NCBI RefSeq assembly: GCF_030656115.1
Contig: NZ_JAUSOO010000158.1
Coordinates: 1 to 46,128, forward strand
Direction: 5' to 3'
Source: Hydrogenophaga sp.
GTDB lineage: Bacteria; Pseudomonadota; Gammaproteobacteria; Burkholderiales; Burkholderiaceae_C
DNA length: 46,128 nt
The notes under the pieces are model-generated. The model saw only the letters and a program-made list of their open reading frames with translations. It was not told where the DNA came from and did no database searches. How positions within the stretch are numbered: position 1 is the stretch's first letter; each line of letters begins with the position of its first letter. A program made the position numbers and the translations under genes. Below are positions 16,719 to 24,732 of the stretch, piece by piece.

Positions 16719-18866
16719 TTATTTTTGTGACGAAATTAATTTAAGTAGCGCATTATATTGGTCTAATTCGCGTTCCTTGTTAGCAAACGCAACGCGTAAT
16801 TGCTCCATTTCTTGATGCAGTCTTGTGGGCATTTCATTGGCTAGGTGATCAACGATAGTGTCCAATGCATGGCATAGTGCACCTACCTTGCTGCTGCATT
16901 CCTTATGCAAATCGTCATGCACGGTCTGCTTTGCATCCACAGTAGCTTGGCGTAAATGCTCAGCATCAGCAGTATCTCGAAGCTCACTGGCAAACTGATT
17001 CGTAATAGATTGAATTGCACCACCGTATTCCAATTGCAAGACGGGGAGTTTTAATTGAGAAATGACGTGTCCAAATGTGTTTCGGAAATGCCCTGGATCA
17101 AAATTTTTATCCCCAGCTTCAAGTTGCTCAAGAAGTACTTGTTGCAGCTTTGCACGTAGTATTTTTACTGAAACAACTTTGTCAAATTCACGTTGAATAC
17201 CACTGGCTTGATCTTTCCCGTAAAGCATGACTTGCTCGACTGCATCGGCACGGGAAATGTATTGATAATCACGATAGCGTGTTTCATACACATCTCTGGG
17301 TTTACTCAGCCAAGAAAGCGGATTTAGTAATTTTTTTGTACTTTCCGTATGCGAAAATACTTGGTAGGATTCAACGCCCGTTTGCACCCGAAAATCTCCA
17401 ACCCTTTTGTCACTGTTTTTGAGGCGCTGTAAAATTTCCCTAAGCACTTTATTGGCATTAGATTTCTCCGCTGATATTTCATTTTTCATGGCTGCCACCA
17501 TTTGGGTCAGCCGATTTTGACATTCTAATTTCTTTTTCTCCAATTGTGCCAGATCCGATTTCCTCAACATGGTTGAACGATCTATCACAGTTTCTTGCAA
17601 CTCTTTACGCCAAACTTGAAGGTTTCTTTCTGACTCCGGCAATATGCATTGTCTTTGCTGCTCAATGAGTGCTGCTTTGTCTTTACGAGCAATATCAAAA
17701 GTTGATAAAACCTTCGGAAAGTTCCCTATTCGCAGCCATTCATTTTGAGTGAGCGATTTGCCACCCCAGCTTTCGATCGACAAATCATTGATTCGATCAT
17801 GTATCCACGCAATACTTTCTTGGGACCTCCAACGTTCCATCGGCCAAGCACCGATACCATGTGCATAGCTGCTGGTAAATATTGGTATTTTTAATGTTAT
17901 CAGTAATTTTGCCATCTCCAGATGCCCAACTTTTCTGTGCATTTCTATGCATTTATCAATTTCGTCGATAGATCGTTTCAAAAGACTATCATGAATATTT
18001 TTCTCAGTTTCAGTTAAGCTGGAGCAGTCAGGACCATCATCTAAAATAGCTGAATCAAATTGGACTGCTACCAAATATATCCGTTTAACGCCTTTGCCGG
18101 GTAGAAGACGAGATAGCAGCTCCAAATCTTTCGCATCTAAAAATTGGCCGCAACGCGACAGAAAAAAAACAACGTCGCATTGGGCCATGTATTCTTTTGT
18201 TTTTGCTTCACGACTGACAACTGGGTCATTCATGCCCGGAGTATCTACAACCTCATATCCTTTAAGTTCAGGACGAGGTAATGCGATCTCTGTCATTTTT
18301 ACTAGAGCTGTGAATTTTCCATTTTCACCAACGTAGTCATTCAGTTTTTTTCTCAATTCTTGCTCATCACCAGCTTCAATTTTTTCCGAACCTTTTTTCA
18401 AAATGGTACTGATGTTCAACTTGTTATCAGAAGCCAATTTTATAAGTTCCCGAGCCACCTTTCCTTCTGCGCTTGAGTTTTCTGGAATCGCAAGTCTTAT
18501 CAACTCATTCCACTCTTCTTGCTCATAATATGTGACTGTAAGAATTGGTTTTTCACCATATATAATTCGCGTAAGATTCGCAGTCTTTGGCGTTGCAGCC
18601 TCAGGTAGAACAGGTACACCATCAAATAAAACTGCATTTAGGAAACTGCTTTTACCCGCTTTGACTTGACCCATAATTCCGATACTTAAATTTTGCTCAT
18701 CACTCGCAAATCGCCTGAGCTTTTCGATCAAATCTTTTTGCAAGTCATGAAGATCTCCAAAACGATCATCGTAATCTGGCTTATTAAAAGCTTTTCTCCA
18801 ATTGAGGCAATCTACGCGAAGTTGATTAAAGACTGCAATTAGTTTTTCGGATTTTATCGAGGACAT
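16719..18866 (-). CDS. LeoA-like dynamin-family GTPase, first gene of GTPase operon
   Basis: 715 residues. G1 is GQVKAGKSS (66-74), followed by FLNAVLFDGVPVLPEAATPK, a segment strongly reminiscent of LeoA of enterotoxigenic E. coli; the switch-I Thr is in ATPKT. G3 is DTPGMND (208-214). The usual G4 (T/N)KxD is replaced by VQFD (268-271), so base recognition may differ. No membrane-spanning segment is seen. The C-terminal half is long and helical, with coiled-coil stretches around 420-500 and 640-710. LeoA was linked to toxin secretion through vesicles, and LeoA/LeoBC-like pairs (Eleos) to phage defence; both are recalled from the literature. No clear ribosome-binding site is seen; a 208-nt AT-rich leader separates it from the WYL regulator upstream. 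Confidence 0.9.
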   Translation of the reverse strand: MSSIKSEKLIAVFNQLRVDCLNWRKAFNKPDYDDRFGDLHDLQKDLIEKLRRFASDEQNLSIGIMGQVKAGKSSFLNAVLFDGVPVLPEAATPKTANLTRIIYGEKPILTVTYYEQEEWNELIRLAIPENSSAEGKVARELIKLASDNKLNISTILKKGSEKIEAGDEQELRKKLNDYVGENGKFTALVKMTEIALPRPELKGYEVVDTPGMNDPVVSREAKTKEYMAQCDVVFFLSRCGQFLDAKDLELLSRLLPGKGVKRIYLVAVQFDSAILDDGPDCSSLTETEKNIHDSLLKRSIDEIDKCIEMHRKVGHLEMAKLLITLKIPIFTSSYAHGIGAWPMERWRSQESIAWIHDRINDLSIESWGGKSLTQNEWLRIGNFPKVLSTFDIARKDKAALIEQQRQCILPESERNLQVWRKELQETVIDRSTMLRKSDLAQLEKKKLECQNRLTQMVAAMKNEISAEKSNANKVLREILQRLKNSDKRVGDFRVQTGVESYQVFSHTESTKKLLNPLSWLSKPRDVYETRYRDYQYISRADAVEQVMLYGKDQASGIQREFDKVVSVKILRAKLQQVLLEQLEAGDKNFDPGHFRNTFGHVISQLKLPVLQLEYGGAIQSITNQFASELRDTADAEHLRQATVDAKQTVHDDLHKECSSKVGALCHALDTIVDHLANEMPTRLHQEMEQLRVAFANKERELDQYNALLKLISSQK

Positions 18867-19074
18867 ATAATTTTCAATTAATATTAAGATGCGATTGATA
18901 AATTTCTATCGAAAGTTCTTCTGCAAATTTGAGAACATCCCTAAGAACCAAGCCAGCACAGATGACAAATTAACTTCTTATTGGGATTGACAATATACAT
19001 TTACGACGACAATAAACGGTTCTATGCCGTCCTGTGTGGAACTTGACATCAGACGCAACGATGGATAGTAGAAG
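18867..19074 (-). promoter_or_regulatory. AT-rich leader of the GTPase operon with repeated GACAATA motifs
   Basis: GACAATA occurs at 18989-18995 and 19008-19014, and TATTGG/CAATA form an inverted arrangement at 18979-18995. CGACGACA at 19004-19011 recurs upstream of the WYL gene at 20088-20095. These are candidate promoter/operator sites for the GTPase operon; no single convincing -35/-10 pair could be fixed by eye. Confidence 0.35.
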
Positions 19075-19992
19075 TCACAAATGCAAATAGGCTTTCATTT
19101 CAACTTCCAGCGTGGTCTGCAAACCCTCTGGGCTGATGATGCGCACATTAGGAATCCAGTAGCGCACGATGGGCAGAATCTGGTTGGGGTGGGCCACCTT
19201 GCCGGAGACGATCAGGCCGCCGTCTTCCAGTTCTTTTTCGATGGTCTGGCTGCCAATGAGTTTGCGGCGTAAAAAATAGTGTGCTGCCGGTTTGGACACT
19301 TTCAGCACCACTTCGGTCTTGTTGGCGTTGAGCCAGATGCTGTCTTCGTCCAGCAGCATTTGCTCGTGGTGTGTTTCGCGCACAAAGCAGGCCAGCGACA
19401 CGTCCAGTGCTTCAATTTTGCTGAAAGTGAATGCCTTCATTTGCCCGTTGTCCACGGCCGCCAAATACCACACGCCCGCGTGGTTGATGAGCTTGTAGGG
19501 CTCGGCGCCGGCGTAGGTTTTGGGGCCGGTGTCTTTTTGGTAGGTGAAGCTCAAAAGCCTGTGTTCTTGAATGGCCTGGTCTGTGCGGTCAAATTGGGCG
19601 CGCTTGTCGCCCAGGTCTTCAAAGCTCTGGCCTTGAACCAGCAGGGCGCTGCTGTTTTTGAGGTGGGCGTTGAGCAGGGTGCGCAAAAACCCACTGTCCA
19701 GCGACGGGAACAGGCCGCTCACGCCGGCCAGGCTGGCAAAGCGTTGCAAGTCGGCAAAGCCCAGCCGGCCCAGATTGTGGACAGGCAGACTGTAGGCTCC
19801 GTTGGATTTTTCCAGATCGAGAAACGCCAAGCGCTCGGTCAAGTCGCGCTGAATGGTGCGGATGCCCACGTTGAACTCATCGGCCAGCTCGCGCGGCACC
19901 AGCTTCTCTCCGTCGTTGAGTTTTCGCAAAATGGCTGTGAGGCGCGGGGCGAGTGTGTCGCGTTCTGCGTTGTGGGTATCCGGCTTGGGCAT
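19075..19992 (-). CDS. WYL-domain transcriptional regulator (DeoR-like HTH)
   Basis: 305 residues. An N-terminal helix-turn-helix (LTAILRKLNDGEKLVPRELADEFNVGIRTIQRDLTERL) is followed by a linker and a WYL ligand-sensing domain (LLSFTYQKDTGPKTYAGAEP, then HAGVWYLAAVDNGQMKAF) and a WCX-type C-terminal segment ending in LEVEMKAYLHL. WYL regulators such as BrxR and CapW sit beside defence systems and repress them until a signal, possibly a nucleotide or nucleic acid, is sensed. This gene is on the same strand as, and directly upstream of, the three dynamin-like GTPases. Its base composition is closer to the host than to the GTPases. Control of the GTPase operon is an inference from position and shared upstream motifs. 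Confidence 0.88.
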   Translation of the reverse strand: MPKPDTHNAERDTLAPRLTAILRKLNDGEKLVPRELADEFNVGIRTIQRDLTERLAFLDLEKSNGAYSLPVHNLGRLGFADLQRFASLAGVSGLFPSLDSGFLRTLLNAHLKNSSALLVQGQSFEDLGDKRAQFDRTDQAIQEHRLLSFTYQKDTGPKTYAGAEPYKLINHAGVWYLAAVDNGQMKAFTFSKIEALDVSLACFVRETHHEQMLLDEDSIWLNANKTEVVLKVSKPAAHYFLRRKLIGSQTIEKELEDGGLIVSGKVAHPNQILPIVRYWIPNVRIISPEGLQTTLEVEMKAYLHL

Positions 19993-20329
19993 GGTGGCTT
20001 TTCGAGCGTCAACAGGTAGCGATGACAGGGATGGGCCGGGGCGCTGTGGGCGGCTCGGGAATGGATGTAAGCGATCTTAGAAACTGCCGACGACAGGTGG
20101 TGTCGTTACGGGCTACAAACCGGTTTTATTTACAAATTCACCCGACTTGTCTGTGCTCCGCATGCGCCACGCTCCCCCAAATGGGGGAAGCGACAGCGTT
20201 GTTGCCTGGACCGGCTGTTGCGATTGGTTGCAATCGGATACGTGTGCACTGCTGACCCGATGCCGCCTCAAGGCCCATCACGGTGATGGCCGACTGGGAT
20301 AATCGCCGCAACTTTACTTTGGCAATTTC
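19993..20329. promoter_or_regulatory. Divergent spacer between WYL gene and uup, with candidate operator
   Basis: No gene is seen in this 337-nt spacer. It holds a perfect inverted repeat ACGACA-GGTGG-TGTCGT (20090-20106), with CGACGACA shared with the GTPase leader. A GC-rich palindrome of five C and five G (around 20170-20184) lies in a stop-like repeat region resembling the dispersed intergenic repeats at 542 and 33258. Promoters for the WYL gene (-) and uup (+) must lie here, but no clear hexamers were found. Confidence 0.4.
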
Positions 20330-22225
20330 ATGGCACTCATTACCTTGCAGAACGCGCAACTGGCCTTTGGCCATGTGGCGCTGCTGGACCACACCGACTT
20401 TGCGCTGGAGGCCCAGGAGCGTGTGGGTCTGATTGGCCGCAACGGCACTGGCAAGTCGTCGATGCTGAAAATTCTGGCCGGGCTGGAGAAGCCCGACGAT
20501 GGCACCGTGCAGGTGCAAACCGGGCTGCGTGTGGCGTATGTGCCGCAAGAGCCCATTCTGGATTTGGCCAGCAGCGTGTTTGAGGCGGCCAGCGTGGGCC
20601 TGGCCGATGCGCGGGCGGCGCGCGACCTGTATTTGAGCGGCGCCGACGGGCTGGACCTGGACGCGCTGCAGAACCGCATTGAGGCGCTGGACGCCTGGAA
20701 CTGGGAGCAGCGGGTGGAAGAAACGCTGCACCGCCTGCACCTGGAGGGCAGCGTGCTGGTGGGCGCGCTCTCGGGCGGCAACAAGAAACGGGTGGCGCTG
20801 GCGCAGGCGCTGGTGAGTCGGCCCGACGTGTTGCTGCTGGACGAACCCACCAACCACCTGGACCTGGACAGCATCACCTGGCTGGAAGACCTGCTGCTGG
20901 AATACAAGGGCAGCGTGGTGACGATCAGCCACGACCGGGCGTTTTTGGACCGGGTGGCCACGCGCATGGTGGAGCTGGACCGGGGGCGGCTGCTGAGCTA
21001 CCCGGGCAATTTTGCGCAGTACCAGGTGCTCAAAGAAGAGCAAATGGCGCAAGAGGCGGTGATCAGCGCGCGCGCCGACAAGCTGCTGGCGCAAGAAGAG
21101 GTGTGGATTCGCAAGGGCGTGGAGGCGCGGCGCACGCGGGCGCAGGGCCGCATCACCCGGCTGGAAGCGCTGCGCACACAACGTGCACAGCGGCGCGATG
21201 CCCTGGGCAGCGTGAAGCTGGAGGTGGCCAGCGGCAACGCCAGTGGAAAAATTGTGGCGGAGCTGGAGAAGGTGACCAAGGCCTACCCGACGGCGGACGG
21301 CGCCCTGCGCACGGTGATCAAAGACTTCACGGCCACGATTTTGCGCGGCGACAAGATTGGCCTGATTGGCCCGAACGGCGCGGGCAAAACCACGCTGTTG
21401 AAGATCATTTTGGGCGAGCTGGCCCCCGACAGCGGCACGGTGCGCCTGGGCAGCAAGCAAAACGTGGCGTATTTTGACCAGATGCGCGACCAGATTGACC
21501 TGGACGCGACGCTGGAAGACTTCATCAGCCCGGGCAGCGAGTGGATCGAGATTGGCAACAAACGCACCCACGTGAAGAGCTACCTGAGCGACTTTTTGTT
21601 TTCACCAGCGCGGGCCAATGCGCCGGTGCGCACGCTCTCGGGCGGCGAGCGCAACCGGCTGTTGCTGGCGCGGCTGTTTGCGCGCCCGGCCAATGTGCTG
21701 GTGCTGGACGAGCCGACCAACGACCTGGACATTGACACGCTGGAGCTGCTGGAAGACCTGTTGCAGCAGTACGAGGGCACGGTGTTTCTGGTCAGCCACG
21801 ACCGCCGGTTTTTGGACAACGTGGTGACCAGCACCATCGTGAGCGAGGGCGAAGGCCGTTGGCGCGAGTACGTGGGCGACGTGCAGGACTGGCTGACGCA
21901 GTCGGCCCGGGCCGAGGCTTTGCAGCGCGAGAAAAGCACGGCCCCGGCCAGCGCACCGGCGGGCAAAGCGGCCCCCGCCGCTGCCCCTTCTGCCCCCGCC
22001 ACCAAGAAAAAGTTGAGCTACAAAGAACAGCGCGAGCTGGACGCACTGCCGGAGCGCATAGCCCAGTTGGAGGCCGAGCAGGCCGAATTGGACCTGCAGC
22101 TCAACAATGGTCAGTTGTTTTCAGCCGACCCGGCCCGCGCCGCGCAACTGGCGGCCCGGCATGCGCAGGTGGAAGCGGAATGGCTGCAGGCCATGGAACG
22201 CTGGGAAACCTTGGGTGGGAGTTGA
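20330..22225 (+). CDS. uup: ABC-F ATPase Uup
   Basis: 631 residues with two ABC ATPase domains and no membrane part. The first domain has GRNGTGKSS, LSGGNKKRVALAQAL and LLLDEPTNHLDL; the second has GPNGAGKTT, LSGGERNRLLLAR and VLDEPTNDLDI. Between them is a linker with EEVWIRKGVEARRTR, characteristic of Uup. The C terminus has an Ala/Pro-rich stretch, then a helical domain (KLSYKEQRELDALPERIAQL) matching the Uup C-terminal coiled coil that binds nucleic acid. ABC-F proteins act on ribosomes; Uup also affects DNA structure and precise excision of transposons. It is transcribed away from the WYL gene and converges with the MocR gene. A housekeeping gene marking the right edge of the accessory region. 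Confidence 0.93.
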   Translation: MALITLQNAQLAFGHVALLDHTDFALEAQERVGLIGRNGTGKSSMLKILAGLEKPDDGTVQVQTGLRVAYVPQEPILDLASSVFEAASVGLADARAARDLYLSGADGLDLDALQNRIEALDAWNWEQRVEETLHRLHLEGSVLVGALSGGNKKRVALAQALVSRPDVLLLDEPTNHLDLDSITWLEDLLLEYKGSVVTISHDRAFLDRVATRMVELDRGRLLSYPGNFAQYQVLKEEQMAQEAVISARADKLLAQEEVWIRKGVEARRTRAQGRITRLEALRTQRAQRRDALGSVKLEVASGNASGKIVAELEKVTKAYPTADGALRTVIKDFTATILRGDKIGLIGPNGAGKTTLLKIILGELAPDSGTVRLGSKQNVAYFDQMRDQIDLDATLEDFISPGSEWIEIGNKRTHVKSYLSDFLFSPARANAPVRTLSGGERNRLLLARLFARPANVLVLDEPTNDLDIDTLELLEDLLQQYEGTVFLVSHDRRFLDNVVTSTIVSEGEGRWREYVGDVQDWLTQSARAEALQREKSTAPASAPAGKAAPAAAPSAPATKKKLSYKEQRELDALPERIAQLEAEQAELDLQLNNGQLFSADPARAAQLAARHAQVEAEWLQAMERWETLGGS

Positions 22226-22268
22226 GGGCGTGAGCGGTCAGCCGCTCTCGTGTTGAAAGGTGCGCAGA

Positions 22269-22417
22269 GCCCCCATCCCAACCTTCCCCCAGAGGTGGAA
22301 GGAGCAAGACACCCCCGATGCGCGACGCCTGAGAACGCCATGTCTGGCTCCTTGCGGAGGGTCTGGGCGCACCATGTCTGGCTCCCTCCCCCTCTGGGGG
22401 AGGGTTGGGGTGGGGGC
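22269..22417. repeat. Imperfect 37-bp inverted repeat between convergent uup and MocR genes
   Basis: The arms at 22269-22305 and 22381-22417 match at about 33 of 37 positions when one is reverse-complemented (GCCCCCAYCCCAACCYTCCC core). The interior has a direct repeat CCATGTCTGGCTCC at 22338-22351 and 22372-22385. This GC-rich intergenic element is of a kind widespread in proteobacterial genomes; it could fold into a long hairpin between the two convergent transcripts. The rest of 22226-22454 shows nothing else. Confidence 0.75.
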
Positions 22418-22454
22418 ACGCTTCACCCATGCAGCTGCGGTTCATCGTGACATT

Positions 22455-23927
22455 TCACCCCGCCACCAACCGGCGGTAAACCGACCAAAACGCCGTGTCT
22501 TGCGTGGTGGCGAAGTTGATGCGCATGAGCGTGCTGGGCGCGCGGGCGGCGTGGAACAGGGCGCCGGGGGCGATCAGAATGCCTTCGTCGAGCATGCGTT
22601 GCGACAAGGCTTCGGTGTCCACGCCGGTATCAACCCAACCAAACAAACCAGCGGGCTCTGACACAAAGCGGCAGCCCGCCGCCAGCGCCAGGCGTGCGCT
22701 GCGGCTGCGGGCGGCGTCGAGCCGGGTGCGGATGCGTTCGGCGTGGCGGCGCAGTTGGCCTTGTTCAATGCAGTGCGCCAGGGCGCGCTCCAGCAGACTG
22801 GGCGTGGTGAGGGTGGTCAGCAGCTTGGTGTCCAGCAGGCGCTCCACCCATTCGGCAGGTGCGGCCAGGTAGCCCACGCGCCAGTTGGGCGCCAGAATTT
22901 TGGCGAAACCGCTCACATAGATGGTGCGCTGCAAACCGTCGAGCACGCTCATGCGGGTGGCGTGTTCGGGGGCGATGTGGCCGTAGGTGTCGTCTTCCAC
23001 CACGCAAAAGTCGTGCTGCTGGGCCAACTGCAGCACGCGGTGGGCGCTGGCGGGCGACAGGCTGTAACCGGTGGGGTTGTGCAACACGCTCACGCTGACG
23101 AACAGCTTGGGCGCGTGGGCTTCGCAGTAGCGCGCCATCACCGCCAGGTCGGGCCCGGCGGGGCCGCGTGGCACCGGCAAGATGCGCATGCCCATGGCGG
23201 CGAGGCGGGCGAATTCCACCGCCCAGCCGGGCTCCTCCACCATCACACAATCGCCCGGTTTCAGCAGGGTGCGGCTCACAATGTCCAGCGCGTGGGTGGC
23301 GCCCACGGTGGTGATGATCTGCTGCGGCCCCACCGGCAGGCCCATGCCTTGCAGCCGGTCGGCCAGCACGCGGCGCAGGTGGCCGTCGCCCAGCGGCTCG
23401 CCGTAGCGCAGCGAACTGTCGGCCAGCGCTTGCGGTGTGGTGACGCGGCGCACGGCGGCTTGCATGAAGGTGGAGGCCATCCAGTCGGGCGGAAAGGCAC
23501 CCATGCCGGGCTGCGGCCGCGAACCCGCCGGGTGGAACATGCCGCGAATGAGCGCGGCGGCGTTCACCGGCGCGGCCAGGGGCTGGGTGGTCTCGGTGTG
23601 GGTTTCGGTGGCGGCGGTCTTGCTGCGGTCGCTCAGGCTTTCGCGCAGGGGTGCGCGGTCGCGCACAAAGTAGCCCCGGTTGCGCTGCGCCTGCACCAGG
23701 CCTTGGGCCAGCAGCAGGTCGTAGGCGGCCACCACGGTGGACGGGTTCACGCCGTGCTGGGCAGCGCATTGGCGCACGCTGGGCAGGCGCGCACCGGGGG
23801 CCAGCAGGCGGTCGCGGATGCGGTCGGCAAACCGGGCCGCCAGTTGCTCGGCCAGCGTCTGTGCGGCGGTGCGCGTGAGGGCAGGCGCGCTGGCCAGGGC
23901 GTCGGGCGTTGGGGTGTCGTTGAACAT
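22455..23927 (-). CDS. MocR-family regulator (GntR winged helix fused to PLP aminotransferase fold)
   Basis: 490 residues from the ATG at 23927 (MFNDTPTPDAL); the frame runs further upstream through the promoter region but is not coding-like. An N-terminal GntR-type winged helix (LLAPGARLPSVRQCAAQHGVNPS, then TVVAAYDLLLAQGLVQAQRNRGYFV) precedes a fold-type-I aminotransferase domain with 'HNPTGYSLSPA', VVEDDTYG and the PLP-lysine site SGFAKILAPNWRVGYL. MocR proteins use PLP or an amino-acid aldimine as effector and control adjacent genes, often divergently transcribed. Here the divergent LysE-EamA-cupin-aminotransferase cluster starts 149 nt away and is the likely target, together with autoregulation. 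The effector is not known. Confidence 0.93.
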   Translation of the reverse strand: MFNDTPTPDALASAPALTRTAAQTLAEQLAARFADRIRDRLLAPGARLPSVRQCAAQHGVNPSTVVAAYDLLLAQGLVQAQRNRGYFVRDRAPLRESLSDRSKTAATETHTETTQPLAAPVNAAALIRGMFHPAGSRPQPGMGAFPPDWMASTFMQAAVRRVTTPQALADSSLRYGEPLGDGHLRRVLADRLQGMGLPVGPQQIITTVGATHALDIVSRTLLKPGDCVMVEEPGWAVEFARLAAMGMRILPVPRGPAGPDLAVMARYCEAHAPKLFVSVSVLHNPTGYSLSPASAHRVLQLAQQHDFCVVEDDTYGHIAPEHATRMSVLDGLQRTIYVSGFAKILAPNWRVGYLAAPAEWVERLLDTKLLTTLTTPSLLERALAHCIEQGQLRRHAERIRTRLDAARSRSARLALAAGCRFVSEPAGLFGWVDTGVDTEALSQRMLDEGILIAPGALFHAARAPSTLMRINFATTQDTAFWSVYRRLVAG

Positions 23928-23955
23928 GGCGGGTGTATGAGTCGAACCGGTCACA

Positions 23956-23982
23956 CAGTTTGTGAACTGAGCCCCTGAACTG
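23956..23982. promoter_or_regulatory. Candidate MocR binding region in divergent promoter
   Basis: CAGTT-TGTG-AACTG (23956-23969) is a perfect inverted repeat, and TGAACTG recurs as a direct repeat at 23963-23969 and 23976-23982, 13 nt apart. Just downstream, GTATGG recurs near 23982 and 23993. Direct plus inverted half-sites between divergent genes are typical of MocR targets; assignment to this regulator is inferred. Confidence 0.4.
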
Positions 23983-24075
23983 TATGGCTTGTGTATGGTT
24001 TTAAAAGGATAAAGTGTCTGCCATGCACACACAAGCATTTTTTGTCTTTGCGCCCATTCGCCACGGGGCTGCCGC

Positions 24076-24732
24076 ATGAACGCCGCCGAATTCAGCGCGC
24101 TGCTGGTGCTGGCCACGGCCACCAGCTTCACCCCCGGGCCCAACACCACCTTGTCCACCGCGCTGGCGGCCAACTTCGGGCTGCGCCGCGCCATGCGCTT
24201 TGTGTGTGCGGTGCCGGTGGGCTGGGGCCTGCTGTTTGCGTTGTGCGCGGGCGGCGTGGGTGCGCTGGTGGTGGCGCTGCCGCTGCTGCGCTGGAGCATT
24301 TTGCTGGGCGGTGTGGGCTACCTGCTGTGGCTGGCTTGGCGCTTGTCGGGCAGCCGCAGCCTGAGCGCGGTGAATGCTGCGCGGCTGAACGTCACCTTCA
24401 CCCAGGGCGTGATGCTGCAATTTCTGAACATCAAGGCCTGGATGCTGGCGCTGTCCATTGTGGCGGGCTGGGTGGCCGGGCGGCCCGATGCGGCTGAACG
24501 CTTTGTGCAGGTGTTTCCGGTGTTGCTGGCCTATGCGTTTTTCAGCAACCTGACCTATGCCACGGTGGGCTCGCTGCTGCGCCACTGGCTGGCCGGGCCG
24601 GTGGTGGACGGGCAGCCCACCGGCGGGCGCTTGCTGGTGTTCAACCGCTGCATGGCGCTGGCGCTGGTGCTCACCGCCGTGTGGATGCTGGGCACCGGGC
24701 TGGCAACGCACACCGCTGGGGGCTTGCGATGA
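24076..24732 (+). CDS. LysE/RhtB-family amino-acid exporter
   Basis: 218 residues, an integral membrane protein with about six hydrophobic helices. The family motif ATSFTPGPNTTLSTALAANF lies at the N terminus and 'GVMLQFLNIKAWMLALS' in the middle. LysE/RhtB proteins export amino acids or related metabolites. Being the first gene of the cluster divergent from a MocR regulator, it may export the compound that the regulator senses, or relieve its toxicity. Its TGA overlaps the ATG of the next transporter gene (ATGA at 24729-24732), so the two are probably translationally coupled. Substrate unknown. Confidence 0.92.
   Translation: MNAAEFSALLVLATATSFTPGPNTTLSTALAANFGLRRAMRFVCAVPVGWGLLFALCAGGVGALVVALPLLRWSILLGGVGYLLWLAWRLSGSRSLSAVNAARLNVTFTQGVMLQFLNIKAWMLALSIVAGWVAGRPDAAERFVQVFPVLLAYAFFSNLTYATVGSLLRHWLAGPVVDGQPTGGRLLVFNRCMALALVLTAVWMLGTGLATHTAGGLR

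Noticed and set aside
10701..19992. Prophage or integrative element
   Set aside because: No integrase, phage structural, replication or conjugation gene and no flanking tRNA or att repeats were found; only the base composition suggests transfer.
22238..22661. Short open frames within the inverted repeat between uup and the MocR gene
   Set aside because: They translate a known type of GC-rich intergenic repeat (PHPNPPPEGEG-like peptides), not genes.
22743..23978. Plus-strand open frame opposite the MocR gene
   Set aside because: No domain, GC-skewed shadow of a clear MocR protein.
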